Source: Cryptomeria japonica (taxonomy: Eukaryota > Streptophyta > Pinopsida > Cupressales > Cupressaceae). Taken from it: a stretch of DNA of 64,000 nucleotides. A program made the position numbers and the translations under genes. The notes beneath the pieces are model-generated. The model worked only from the letters and a program-made list of their open reading frames with translations, had not been told where the DNA came from and did not search any database. Where the stretch lies: assembly GCF_030272615.1 (NCBI RefSeq), contig NC_081413.1, positions 333,972,302 through 334,036,301 of the forward strand. The letters are read 5' to 3'. Positions 12,300 to 22,555 of the stretch are shown here, piece after piece (position 1 is the stretch's first letter; each line of letters begins with the position of its first letter).

Positions 12300-13140
12300 T
12301 TTTGACAAATCCAAAGATCTAATTTTTCACGAGTTATTTTGCATCAAAATTAAATTCAAAAAGAACAAACCACCTATAGAATTTCAAGACATTCCAGAAA
12401 TGTAAGAAAATCCAAACAATTTCCTAATTTGCTCCCAAAATTATTTTTTTATGAAAAATCATAAAAAAATCATTTTTTTAATCCAAAAAATCTGAATTTT
12501 GTACTAGAAACTCTTGATAGAGTTCCCAACATGCACAAAATATTCCTACAAACATTCCAAACATTTTGTGAGATATGATCAAACATTGCAAAACCGTAAT
12601 TTTTAAAGATTTGTTTTTTCATGAATTATTTTGCATCAAAATTAAAATCACAAAGAACAAATCCCCTATAGAATTATGATATCTTTCCATAAATGTAAGA
12701 AAATCTGAAAAATTTGCTAATTTTCTTCAAAAAATTAATTTTTTTTAAATCATAAAAAAATTCCTAGAAAATTCAAATATGCTCCAAAAAATCAAAATTT
12801 TTCACTGAGTGCGCCTGGTACTGTCTTTAACCTGCAAAAATTACAAGTTGTTTGAGAGATATGATCAAAACATTTCAAAACCCTAATTTTCACGAATTAT
12901 TTTGCACCCAAATTAAAATGACAAAAATAAGACCCCCTGTTGAATTTGGAGATATTTCCAGAAATGTAAGAAAATCCAAAAAATTTGCTAATTTGCTCCC
13001 AAAATTATTTTTTTATGAAAAATCATAAATCATTCATAGAAAATTCAAATATGCTCCAAAAAATCTTAATTTTGGATGAATACTCCTGATATTGTACCCA
13101 ATCTTCAAATCTCTCCAAAATCTTAATCTTGTGTCCAAAA
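12300..13140. repeat. Diverged tandem repeat in 5' leader of element A
   Basis: Three units of about 265-300 bases. Marker phrase 'attattttgcatcaaaattaaa' or a close variant occurs near 12330, 12633 and 12895, each followed by a 'gaacaaa..cc.tatagaatt' segment, 'aaatgtaagaaaatc' and an A/T-rich block. The units have drifted considerably. Confidence 0.7.
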
Positions 13141-13233
13141 CCCTAACTGCACAAGGTTATTCTCCAAATTATTTTACAAAATATAGGGTTAGAAAAACTT
13201 GCAAAAAAAAACATAGATCTAACAAAAATCCAT

Positions 13234-13251
13234 GTCCCACCGAGTGTGCCA
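13234..13251 (-). other. Primer binding site of element A
   Basis: On the minus strand TGGCACACTCGGTGGGAC begins three bases after the LTR end. The 18-base match position is where a tRNA 3' end would prime minus-strand DNA synthesis. I do not assign the tRNA. Confidence 0.65.
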
Positions 13252-13254
13252 AAA

Positions 13255-14033
13255 TGTGTATGGTGAAAATTGATGATGATAAACTATTTTAAAACCATAA
13301 AGATCCAACCATAAACAATCTAGGTCCTACAATGAAACATTCATCAATACCAATAGATATACCTAAGATCATGTAAATAAATAATAACAAAACAAGATAT
13401 ATAATTCACATGTCAAGTAGGGTTTCATTCTCCATTGTCTCCTATCTCCATTGATCTTGTTTGATATATTTGGTCTTAGATTTTATGTGTGCACAAGAGC
13501 TCAACAAAGAACGAATTGTGGTTGGTAGCTTGATCGAAGAAGTCTTGATTGTGTCATTAGGTGATTAGACAATTAGATAATTAGGGTTGATAATGAAGGA
13601 GAGTATCCTCTTATATAGAAGACATCTTAGGAAATGGAGGGATAAGATTAAGAGGTGTAAAGATAAATGGTTGGCTAGGATTAAAGGGTAGGTAGAGGAA
13701 ATAATTAAATGATCAAGGGGGTAGGTAAGAGAAGAATTAAGAGATGAGTGACATGTGTTATGGGTAGAAAAGGCTACTGAATTAATTAAATAAATAAAGA
13801 TTTGTTTAATTAATAGAGGAAGTGGGATCAATTAAATAAATAAAATATTTATTTAATTTAGGAAAAGGGCAATTTAAATAAACAAAAATGCATTTAAATG
13901 AGGAAAGACTTAAATGAGGATTAATGAATTAATTAAATAAATAAAGATTTATTTAATTAATAGAAGACAAGATAAAATGATTCAATAAATAATTTTTTTA
14001 TTTAATTAAAGAGGACAATTTTAGGTGTCTACA
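13255..14033 (-). repeat. 5' LTR of gypsy element A
   Basis: 779 bases, TG...CA, plus-strand ends TGTGTATGGTGAAAAT and TTTTAGGTGTCTACA. It aligns over its length with the element B LTR (24435-25232): shared 'tctccattgatcttg.ttgatatatt', 'attttatgtgtgca', and AATTAATTAAATAAATAAA blocks near its right end. Confidence 0.85.
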
Positions 14034-14219
14034 GTGTAGCATGTTGCGGTTGATCTTGGTGTGATCTCCAGTGGTGCTCCCTGTTTGGAGACTTGAATTA
14101 GGTCCATGTTATGTCATGTATATCATTATATTGGTCTGGTGGTTGATCTTTGTATCGTGTGATGTAATTTTGTAATTGTGAGTTGAGGTTTAGCCGACCT
14201 TGTTGTCAAGGTTGATGAA

Positions 14220-14232
14220 TTGTATAAATAGG
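14220..14232 (+). promoter_or_regulatory. TATA-like box in LTR of F
   Basis: 'tgtataaataggtga' occurs here and again at 35950 in the 3' LTR. It is the best TATA match in the LTR and lies about 550 bases before the PBS, a plausible place for a U3/R boundary. Confidence 0.45.
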
Positions 14233-14736
14233 TGATATAGTCATGTAAATTAGGTGTCGTGGTTGTGTCTACATTATCAGAGAGTGGTGTATGTGTGATC
14301 AAGTGATTCATCCTTGAACATTGTGATTGAGAAGAGATTGGTGTTGCAAAGTAGACAATTGTGCTTAACCGTAACTGTCATCAGACATTTGGAGATGTTA
14401 TTATTGCAGTTCATTCCTTTTGGATTGTAGTTTGAATCTTGTTCTAAGTTAGTGAGACTTCCCTGAGGGTTGTAAGGCTTCCGGGTCATTATCTTTTGAG
14501 CAGTGATCTCTAGGTAGTGTGTCTGAATGCATGTGCATTCCCCATTGTAATATTTTCACATACTACTATAGAGCATCATCTTATTGTAGGTAGGTTCCCA
14601 CCATGGTTTTTCCCTTAACCGGGTTTTCCACGTCAAAATCTTGGTGTTGTGTGTTGTGTTATCAATTTTTTTAATCTCTGTTATTGATGCAGTTTATCAA
14701 ATCTATTTTTGTGATTAAGTTTATAGAATCCGATAA

Positions 14737-14764
14737 AAACTGATTCACCCCCCTCTCAGTTTTC
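14737..14764 (+). repeat. U5 hairpin with C-run loop (element F)
   Basis: Arms AAAACTGA (14737-14744) and TCAGTTTT (14757-14764) pair perfectly around a 12-base loop containing six C. It lies 20 bases before the LTR end and 22 before the PBS. Equivalent hairpins with changed but still pairing stems occur in D, E and G. Confidence 0.8.
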
Positions 14765-14786
14765 TTTTATTGTTGTTGCCAACAAT

Positions 14787-14798
14787 TGGTATTAGAGC
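14787..14798 (+). other. Primer binding site of element F
   Basis: TGGTATTAGAGC follows the LTR end by two bases. It differs by one base from the site complementary to plant initiator Met tRNA (TGGTATCAGAGC), the usual copia primer. Confidence 0.8.
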
Positions 14799-14825
14799 TA
14801 GATCCTTCAGAAGAAGCTTAACCGC

Positions 14826-15735
14826 TTGAGGAGATATGGGATGGCAATTGGAACTAGAAGTGATATCTTTAAGAAGGAGAGTTCGAGATTCGATGGAAGT
14901 AACTATGCTATATGGAAGAACCAGATGGAAGTGCACTTGAGATGTCTTGGAGAAGATTACTGGAAGATTACAAATAATGCCTATTCTACTCCTCCGAATG
15001 GACCGGTTACTGCAAATGAGATCAAGGAAGCTGAACATAACATTAGAATGAAGGAAGCATTATTGAGTGCCCTGACTGACTCAAAAATGATAAATGTAAT
15101 GGGACTTCAAGCTACACATGAGATTTGGGAGAAGTTTGAGACCCTGTATGAAGGGGATAATCAAGTCAAAGTTGCTAAGGTGTAGAGTTTGAAAGGGAAA
15201 TATGAGATGTTGAAGATGGGAGAATATGAGAACATAAATACCTTTACGGCTAAGGTTAATGACCTTGTCTTTGGTATCAGATGTGCCGGTGGAACCCTTG
15301 AAGAAGATGAAATTATTACTAAGGTGTTGAGATCTTTGCCTCCTTATAAACACAAGGTAGCTGCTATTGATGAGATCTGGAGTGTGACTACAATGACAAG
15401 AGATATGTTGGTTGGAAAGATTGTTTCATTTGAGCTGAGCGAATTTGGTGAATCACATGGAAAGTTTGAGACAACATTTAGAGCATTTATATCCAGTAAG
15501 AAGAAGTATGAACCTGAAGAATGCAGAATATCCAGATATGAAAGAGAAATGAGAGAGATGGAAGAGCAAGAAAGAGAACTGGATGAGCTTGAAGCATTTA
15601 TTGCCTAGAGATTGCCTAAAGGAGTTGGTAAGTATGATGGAAAATTTCCCTTGAAATGCTTCTCTTCCAATAAGGTAGGATATTTTGCTTCTAGGTGCCT
15701 GGAGAGATGTCTAAATATGATAGACATGATAAATT
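14826..15735 (+). pseudogene. Copia gag, N-terminal and capsid part (element F)
   Basis: Structural protein of the virus-like particle. It opens with a DUF4219-like motif (FDGSNYAIWKNQMEVHL) and has a UBN2/gag-like capsid region (EIWEKFETLYEGDNQVK; EDEIITKVLRSLPPYKHKV). In-frame stops occur at 15183 and 15606. The zinc knuckle reads CFSSNKVGYFASRC, so the second Cys and the His of the CCHC set are replaced. Element D interrupts it at 15736, just after the knuckle. Confidence 0.8.
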
Positions 15736-16573
15736 TGTTAGGAATCCCATAGATACTGAGAGGGGGGGGTGAATCAGTATCTGACCAGTAATTAGAATTT
15801 CTTATCTTAAAACATGCAGAACATATTCTAACAGTGTACCGGTATGCAAGAAATAATGTAATAAACAGAATTAAGAACATCCACATGAAAAGCACACCAT
15901 AACACAAGGATTTAATGAGGAAACCCGGTGTGGGAAAAACCTCGATGGGATTTGTGACCCACAATATTCACTCACTGGCCAATAAGAGAATATTACTTAC
16001 AATAGGGGCCTGCACATGCAGGAAGGCCAACTGCCTAGAGCTCACTGCTCAAATAGGAAGTCTCACTGACTTACAATGTGGATTAAACAAATCCAATATC
16101 TTGTACTGCTTTACAATAGCATCTATAATGCCTGATCTAGTACTGGTTGCTACTCTGGTTCTTACATAAACCCTTCAACCTATATTTCGCATAATAGGTC
16201 TGCTTAATATTTCGCATACATCATTTTCCTCACTTACTTCCTTTCTTACAAAATGTCTACAATGATCTCTTTTATATATAAGAGTCATTTTACAACATGC
16301 CAAGTCGGCTTACAAAGTTTTCCAATAATAAACAAAATATAATATAACAAAATCCTGTCGGCCTGTGTGCCGGTATACTTCCTTTCTTTGTCCCAGTGCC
16401 GGTGTCCTAAGTGCCGGTGTGGAGTGTGATCTGCTGATGCTGGTGCACTAACTTTTCTGTGTAATGCCTTGCCGGTATAATGCTTTGCCGGTGCCATAGG
16501 ATTGCAAGGTTGCCATCAATGACAAAACCTTCAATCACCTACAATTTCTCATTGGAGTGTGCATATGCCAACA
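15736..16573 (-). repeat. 3' LTR of element D
   Basis: 838 bases, plus-strand ends TGTTAGGAATCCC and TATGCCAACA. It contains the U5 hairpin at 15752-15781 (arms GATACTGA/TCAGTATC around an eight-G loop). Confidence 0.9.
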
Positions 16574-16591
16574 ATCTCCCCCTTTGGCATT
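16574..16591 (-). other. Polypurine tract of element D
   Basis: On the minus strand AATGCCAAAGGGGGAGAT ends at the LTR start TGTTGGC. The purine run AAAGGGGGAGA is a typical copia polypurine tract. Element E has the equivalent at 41995-42010. Confidence 0.8.
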
Positions 16592-16782
16592 GATGGCAAC
16601 ACTCATGAGAAATTTCAAAAGTGTATCAAAAAATTATCCAAAAATGTTACCAAAAATGTGTGTGCTCCCCCTGAGCATATGATTCATGTGATGTTGAATT
16701 TTCTCATCCCACTACTCTCCCTTTGGCATCAATGACAAAGGTTATCAAGATGTCAGTGGAGTTTGTAGTTTCAACCTTGTAA

Positions 16783-19700
16783 CTAGGTAGTTACAATTTG
16801 AAATAGATCTACCAAAATCAAGTTTATACTCTCCATAAACTTTTTACTATCTCTTATTGATGTCTCTGTTCTCTTAACTGTACCGGTGAGATGCTGCAAA
16901 TGCTCTGCCGATGTTTTCTGTCCTTGTATTAGTGCCTCAGATACTTCCTTCCACAGTGATGCTAGATAGTCCAATCTTGGACTCAGTTTTAATCTTAGAT
17001 GTTTTGCCTTATTCACTATTCTCTCTTTTTCTCTTTCTAATTTAAGTAATTCTTCTTCAAAATTTGTTATCTTCTCCTCAAAAACTGATAGTGTATTAGG
17101 TGAGTTAACAAAATTATCTGCAAGTTTATTGATTTCATCCTGTACCTTTCTCATCTTTTTATCTATATCTACAGTCAAAAAGTTTGTCTTACAGGTGTCT
17201 TTGTACAAAGTTTTGTACTCTTTCAATAAATTACACAATTTTGGTAGAAGTGTGTCAAAATCTCTGTTACACTTCTTTATTTGCTCATCAAAGAATTTCT
17301 GCTTTTCAATTTCTACTTTATCCTTCAATGTCTCTTCCTTTATTTTCTCAATATTTTCTGTGATATATTTACGCAAGGTATCAAGTTGTCCTAAAGAATC
17401 TTTATTGTCTATATTACAATTAGGAGCAATTACCTTCAAAATTCGTATGGTATCATCTATTGCCTTATAAGCTTGTGAGTTGCAGTCTGTTATCTTTTTA
17501 ATTGAATCTAATAGTACCTCAGTCACATTAGTTGATTTGTAGCCTGATGATGAACCTAGATTCTGAGTACTGCCAGTGGAAGTAACCAAGCTTGTATTGA
17601 CCTCTGGTAGGTCTATTTGTGTTTGCATTTACTTCTCTAGTTGCCGGTGGCACTGTTTCCTTCTGTTCCTGTTCCTGTTCAGGAGCCTTTTGCTCTGTTT
17701 GTTTCTCTATTTGTTGCATTGTCTTAGTCTAAGTCTGAGTCTCTACCTTCTTCTCTTTGTCATTATCCGGTTTCTCCTATGTGTTATCAGTTTTCTCTGC
17801 TACCGAAGGCTCACTAGCCATGTCAGTCTTATCAGTTGTATCTTTGTCTACCACAATGTTGATCTTTTGAGTATCAACATCCATAGTATATAAGACTTCA
17901 GGATTAGGATTACCATCTTCTACATCCATACTTTCAGCTGTCGGTTGATCTTCTATAGCTGTTGTTTTTACCGGTGGAGTAATCAAAGGAGGTGGGGGTA
18001 AGTTGTCTTTAACCTTGATACTAGGTGGTCCACCAACTTTACCTTTACCCTTGTCTCTTTCTTTCTGATATACCTTTATAGGTTTGGGGTTCCTGTATTC
18101 TTCCTGTTTTTCTTTTTCAACTAGGAATATATCCCATCCATTTTCTATCTCCTCAGTCACCTCATTAACTCTTCCAACCATTAAAGCAATGTGCCGGTGT
18201 GCAGTAGAAAATACTGACCAATTGGCTTGAACAATTAGGTCATCAATTTATTTGGGTGAATTCACCGGATATACAACAAGTAGCTTCTCTATCTTTATTT
18301 TCTTGTCCAGTTCTATTACTGCTTGTCTTCTTGCTTCCAGTCTCTTAAATAGTTCATCTGGAATTTCATTTACTACTTCCATCAAAAATTTCTTATACAT
18401 ATCCATATGTAATATAACATTATTTTCTACTTGTTCTTTTTCATTAGTTGTCAGAGTGTCATATATTTTCTCTATATTCTTCAATTTGCCTTCCTCTGTA
18501 ATTTCATTCAACAGTATATCAAGAGGGGCCAAGTCCTTGTTTGTCCTCTTCTTCTTTTTGGGTGTCAGTTTCTTCTTCTTTGGTGTAGCCTTTCTTACCA
18601 GAGATCTCACTGCTTGTTGTTTTTGTCTTGTCCTCCTAGGTGAGGGTGTGGTTGCCGGTGAGGGATCTCTTTTCCTTACAACTCTTTTGAAAGTTGCAGG
18701 CAAGTCACTCTCCGAAGAAGTACCTACCGATGATAGGTGAGCTTCAGGTTGTGGAGCTGCTAACTCATCCTCTGTTATACCGATTTGCTTTAACACATCT
18801 TCTTTAATGGCCTTTGCCTGTCTGGAACCTTTTCTTACAACTGCCTCAACCTTTTTCACTCTTTTCTTAGATTGTATTTGGCTTTCAATAGTTTCTGCAC
18901 TACCAAATATTTCTTCTTTAGGTTCTCTAGGGGCTTCCAGAAGTGCTTTAGCATAAGTTTCAATTATATGATCAATTGTTTCGTAGCCCATCTCTGTTAC
19001 CCAAACTATCCTGGGGATGACTACTTCCATCCAGATCTCATCCTTCTTGATTACAAAGCATATTTCATCTTTATATTTGTAAACAATCTTCTGTGATAAC
19101 CTGATTCTTTTCTTCATTTTGACCTTTAGTGCTTGAAAGAAATCATGGATATTGTTTTCCTTGTCTTCTCCCATATTATTGAATAGTTCTGTTAACTATT
19201 TGCCTACCAGTATATCATATCCAAGTTCTTTGTATTCTATACTGGGAACCTATTTGGTTATATGTAGCTCAAACATACTAGCAGATTTCCAAACCTAAAA
19301 GTTCCTTTCTTGTCCTTCTTAAGCTTGCCTAAGTTGTCAATTAATTCGTCCTTTAACCACTCACATACATCAATCTTTGCATTATCTGTGACCATATCAT
19401 AAGCACTCTTAATGCATAAACTTGAAACTGAATTAAGTCTATTTGCATGAGTAGCTTTATACCCTAATATCATGCTGATAAATCTTACATTAATGTCTGT
19501 TACATCATTTACTCTTAAGGACCTTTTATCAGATGTGGCACCAGTTAGGTTTGTAACTAGGTCATTGGATACCTTCTTAGTTTTGTCTAGTCTTTTACCA
19601 GTGGTCGGTAACCCTGTGACAACTTTCACAACTTAGTGATTTTGTGGATTGCATCTAGCCAAAAAAATTCACCATGTACCCTACTTAAGACTATCCTAAT

Positions 19701-20032
19701 CACATCCTTGGGAATTCAAGAATGCTAAGGATCTCTGTAAATCCTAGGGTTTCAATGATCTTGTGTTCATCTTTTACATTGCTAGATTCATCACATATCA
19801 CAGTTTTAAACATGGTTTTAATCTCTTCATCTCCTAGTTTCTCAATGTTGCAGTGAATGTAAATTCTGGGGTCTTCAGCATAAACAACTCCCTTAGGAAT
19901 TTGAGAAAAAGCACCTAAGGTATCATCTTTCTTTGCTACCTCGGGAACTAATTGAAATACGGGCCTAGGTCTTATTATCACTTCGACAATAGTAGGGTTT
20001 GCTATATATTCAATTGCAGAGGTGGATGCCAT
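16783..20032 (-). pseudogene. Long ORF of unknown function (element D ORF2)
   Basis: About 1080 codons from ATG at 20032 (MASTSAIEYIANP) to the stop at 16783, readable in two frames with a few shifts: 20032-19700, 19629-19258, 19174-18248, 18181-17777 and 17628-16783. The N-terminal third contains VTGLP and DINVRFISMILGYK, then NRLNSVSSLCIKSAYDM and DVCEWLKDELIDNL. The middle is Lys/Arg/Ser-Pro rich (nuclear-localisation-like KKKKLTPKKKKR); the C-terminal 280 residues are Glu/Lys-rich and probably coiled coil. I find no RT, integrase or protease motif. Element E has a diverged relative in the same place. It distantly recalls plant transposon-associated proteins, but I cannot name the family. 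Confidence 0.7.
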
Positions 20033-20321
20033 GATAAAATACCTTTTACTGCCTTTAGGATGGATGATTGCTTGGAGTGTTCTTGCCTCTTAGCTCAGAA
20101 TCTTTGCGCTCTTCATAAGTTTGAAATCTCGGTGAAATGAAATGGAGCCAAAACCTCGAATTTATAGTATCTTTTCACCATCTACCATATTAAATGCATG
20201 CCGGTTAAGTATTCACTTAACATTGTCTGCCGGTAATAAGTAATTTCCAACTTCTTATCTCTAACTGAGGGAATAATAGCACATGTGTCATTAGGTTGCC
20301 AAACCCTCAAGGAAAATTTCT
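20033..20321 (-). promoter_or_regulatory. Putative internal promoter and 5' UTR of D ORF2
   Basis: Between the gag-like ORF and ORF2. On the minus strand a TATA-like CTATAAATTCG lies at about 20160-20170, roughly 130 bases before the ORF2 ATG, and the intervening sequence has no upstream ATG that opens a long frame other than a short one. The layout resembles a host gene promoter plus leader, so ORF2 might be transcribed on its own. This is inferred from sequence only. Confidence 0.4.
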
Positions 20322-21453
20322 TCAATTAGATGAAGAACTTCCTACCAGTGAAGCATCACTTTGTCCTGCAGGTGAAGCATTGACTGGTTCTACCGGTGGA
20401 GGAGTATTCCCAATGTTTAGATCAGCTTTTTTAATCCATTGTTTTGAGAATTCTTGCTTAACCTCTTCAACTTTTTCTTTACCTTTCAAGTTAGAACTTT
20501 TGTTGTCTACCAGTGATCCTTTACTTACAGAATTTAGCAATATGCGCAATCTTTTTACATGCATAACAAGTTACATTATTCTTCTGAATAGCTTTCCCAT
20601 AACCTATGCTGGTTTGTGTTCTGCATTGATTAGATAAATGTCCAAATCTTCCACAAACATAACATCTCACATTCATTCTGCAATTTTCAGAGTTGTGACC
20701 AACTTTGTTGCAGTTTGAACATTGACTGGTGGGTGTGTTGATATTCTGATAATTTCTAGATCTACATTCATTTGCTCTATGACCATACTTATTATAGTTA
20801 AAACATTTTCCATTGAATTTATAAGCATTAGGTTGTCTTACTAGTTTGCTATGATCCTGAGTATTTGCAGTACTAGAGCTTTCACCAACTTCAAAGCCAA
20901 TTTCAGAAGTGTCACCTTTAGGTTTTTGATTCTTCAACAAGGTGCCAAGTTCCTCTGAGCTTTTCTTGAAGTTTTTTTTATGTTGATTTGCAGTTTCTAG
21001 TTCTCTTTCTAGGAACTCTTTCTGTCTCATCAGTTCATTTGAGTCATTCTAAGTGTGCATCAGATCTGTCTTCAATATGCCATTTTCATAGCTAAGTCTT
21101 GTGTTTTCATTTGTTGCATCACTTAGTCTTCTTGTCAATTCTTCTTCATTCTTCTTCCTATCCTCAATATCTTTACAAAATCTCATAGTCATATCCTACA
21201 TCTCATTCTTTGTTGCCTTGTTCTCTTGTTTCAGCTTGCTTATCTGATCATTAAGTGATTCCTTTTCATCATTCTCATTTTGCAATTTTTCACAAAGTTC
21301 TCTTCTCTTATTTCTTGCAACAGTAAGATTTTCTTGAAGTGCCTGAATGATATCCTGAGCTGCCCTTAAATCATCTTCTAGTTTGATATTTTTCAATTTC
21401 TCTGCATCATAGTCTAAAAGAGCTCCTTCAAGTTGCTTCATCAGATTTTCCAT
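20322..21453 (-). pseudogene. Gag-like protein with coiled coil and four zinc knuckles (element D)
   Basis: Starts at ATG 21453 (MENLMKQLEGALLDYD), 58 bases after the PBS. The first 170 residues are charged and heptad-like, probably a coiled coil. Four knuckles follow: CFNYNKYGHRANEC (second Cys replaced by Tyr), CSNCNKVGHNSENC, CYVCGRFGHLSNQC and CYACKKIAHIAKFC. In-frame stops occur at 21196 and near 21048, and the tail (20564-20322) is in another frame. No UBN2-type capsid domain is visible, unlike element F. It may bind and package RNA in particles made by another element. Confidence 0.7.
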
Positions 21454-21510
21454 TTTTACCAGTGTCAAGATCTTCCTCAAGCTGTTAGGCTTCAGAAAAT
21501 AGAGGACCAG

Positions 21511-21522
21511 GCTCTGATACCA
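21511..21522 (-). other. Primer binding site of element D
   Basis: GCTCTGATACCA on the plus strand is the exact complement of TGGTATCAGAGC, the initiator-Met tRNA site. It begins two bases from the LTR. Confidence 0.85.
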
Positions 21523-21524
21523 AT

Positions 21525-22365
21525 TGTTAGGAATCCCACAGATACTGAGGAGGGGGGGGGGGGGGGGTGAATCAGTATCTAACCGGTAATTAGAATTTCT
21601 TATCTTAAAACATGCAGAACATATTATAACAGTGTACCGGTATGCAAGAAATAATGTAATAAATAGAATTAAGAACATCCACATGAAAGGCACACCATAA
21701 CATAAGGATTTAACGAGAAAGCCTGGTGTGGGAAAAACCTCAGTGGGATTTGTGACCCATAATATTCACTCACTGGCCAATAAGAGAATATTACTTACAA
21801 TAGGGGCCTGCACATACAGGAAGGCCAACTGCCTAGAGCTCACTGCTCAAATAGGAAGTCTCACTGACTTATAATGTGGATTAAACAAATCCAATATCTG
21901 TTACTGCTTTACAATAGCATCTATAATGCCTGATCCAGTACCGGTTGCTGCTCTGCTTCTTACATAAACCCTTCAACCTATATTTCGCATAATAGGTCTA
22001 CCTTAATATTTTGCATACATCATTTTCTTCACTTACTTCAAAAAATGTCTACAATGATCTCTTTTATATATAAGAGTCATTTTACAACATGTCAAGTCAA
22101 CTTACAAAGTTTTCCAATAATAAACAAAATATAATATAACAAAATCCTGTCGGCCTCTGTGCCGGTATACTTCCTTTCTTTGTGCAGGTGCCGGTGTCCT
22201 GAGTGCTGGTGTGGAGTGTGATTTGCTAATGCCAGTGCACTAACTTTTCTGTGTAATGCCTTGCCGGTATAATGCTTTGCTGGTGCCATAGGATTGCAAG
22301 GTTCCCATTAATGAAAAAACCTTCAATCACCTATAATGTCTCAGTGGAGTGTGCATATGCCAACA
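21525..22365 (-). repeat. 5' LTR of element D
   Basis: 841 bases, nearly identical to 15736-16573. The main difference is a longer G run in the U5 hairpin loop (21549-21571), with the same arms GATACTGA (21541-21548) and TCAGTATC (21572-21579). Confidence 0.9.
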
Positions 22366-22525
22366 AAATTTGATAAGCATGACAAAAATGATAGATATGA
22401 GAAGGATGAGAAGTATGATAAGCCTTACAAGTCTAACCAAAAGTATAGGAATCATAAGAACTGCTATTATGCTCCTAATGAAGGTGTTACAGATGAAGAA
22501 TCAAAAGGATGTTAAAGAATGCAAA
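22366..22525 (+). pseudogene. Copia gag C-terminus (element F, after D)
   Basis: Continues the gag of F beyond the D insertion: a Lys/Asp/Tyr-rich basic tail (KHDKNDRYEKDEKYDKPYK) leading to NCYYAPNEGVTDEESKGC and a stop. The tail matches the text just left of the insertion when the AAATT duplication is taken into account. Element G interrupts it again at 22526. Confidence 0.7.
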
Positions 22526-22528
22526 TGG

Positions 22529-22555
22529 ACACTGAGAGGGGGGGTGAATCAGTGT
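22529..22555 (-). repeat. U5 hairpin with G-run loop (element G)
   Basis: Arms ACACTGA (22529-22535) and TCAGTGT (22549-22555) around a 13-base loop with seven G. Relative to D the stem carries a compensated change (TA to CG pair). Confidence 0.8.

Larger units (their letters stand above)
4041..14033 (-). mobile_element. Ty3/gypsy element A, lacking RT, RNase H and integrase core
   Basis: Minus-strand LTR element. Its 5' LTR is at 13255-14033, the primer site at 13234-13251, gag at 10713-8895, protease at 8576-7875, an unusual membrane-segment ORF joined to an integrase C-terminus at 7582-6890, then a 2.8 kb 3' noncoding region, polypurine tract and LTR. The protease and gag style (YCEYHKSKGH...; ILLGRPWIHEM) fits the Tat-like plant gypsy lineages. 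No RT, RNase H or integrase catalytic core is present. Element B has the same gap, so the absence looks like a property of the family and not a local deletion. Many in-frame stops make it inactive. Confidence 0.8.
14034..14784 (+). repeat. 5' LTR of copia element F, truncated
   Basis: Matches 35765-36516 nearly base for base ('ttgcggttgatcttgg', 'gtttggagacttgaattagg', 'ttgttgttgccaaca'). The first 570 or so bases of the LTR are absent because gypsy element A adjoins. It includes TATA-like 'tgtataaatagg' near 14220 and the U5 hairpin at 14737-14764. Confidence 0.85.
15736..22365 (-). mobile_element. Non-autonomous LTR element D with unknown long ORF
   Basis: 6630-base minus-strand element with LTRs 15736-16573 and 21525-22365, an initiator-Met-type PBS and a polypurine tract. 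The 5-bp target duplication AAATT (15731-15735 and 22366-22370) is exact and the two LTRs are very similar, so insertion is relatively recent. It carries a gag-like ORF with four zinc knuckles and a long ORF of unknown function; protease, integrase, RT and RNase H are all missing. It must have been mobilised in trans, probably by a copia-type partner. Confidence 0.85.

Noticed and set aside
17129-17893. Plus-strand ORFs at 17129-17470 and 17576-17893
   Set aside because: Leu/Ser/Phe-rich mirror readings of the Glu/Lys-rich minus-strand ORF2 of element D.
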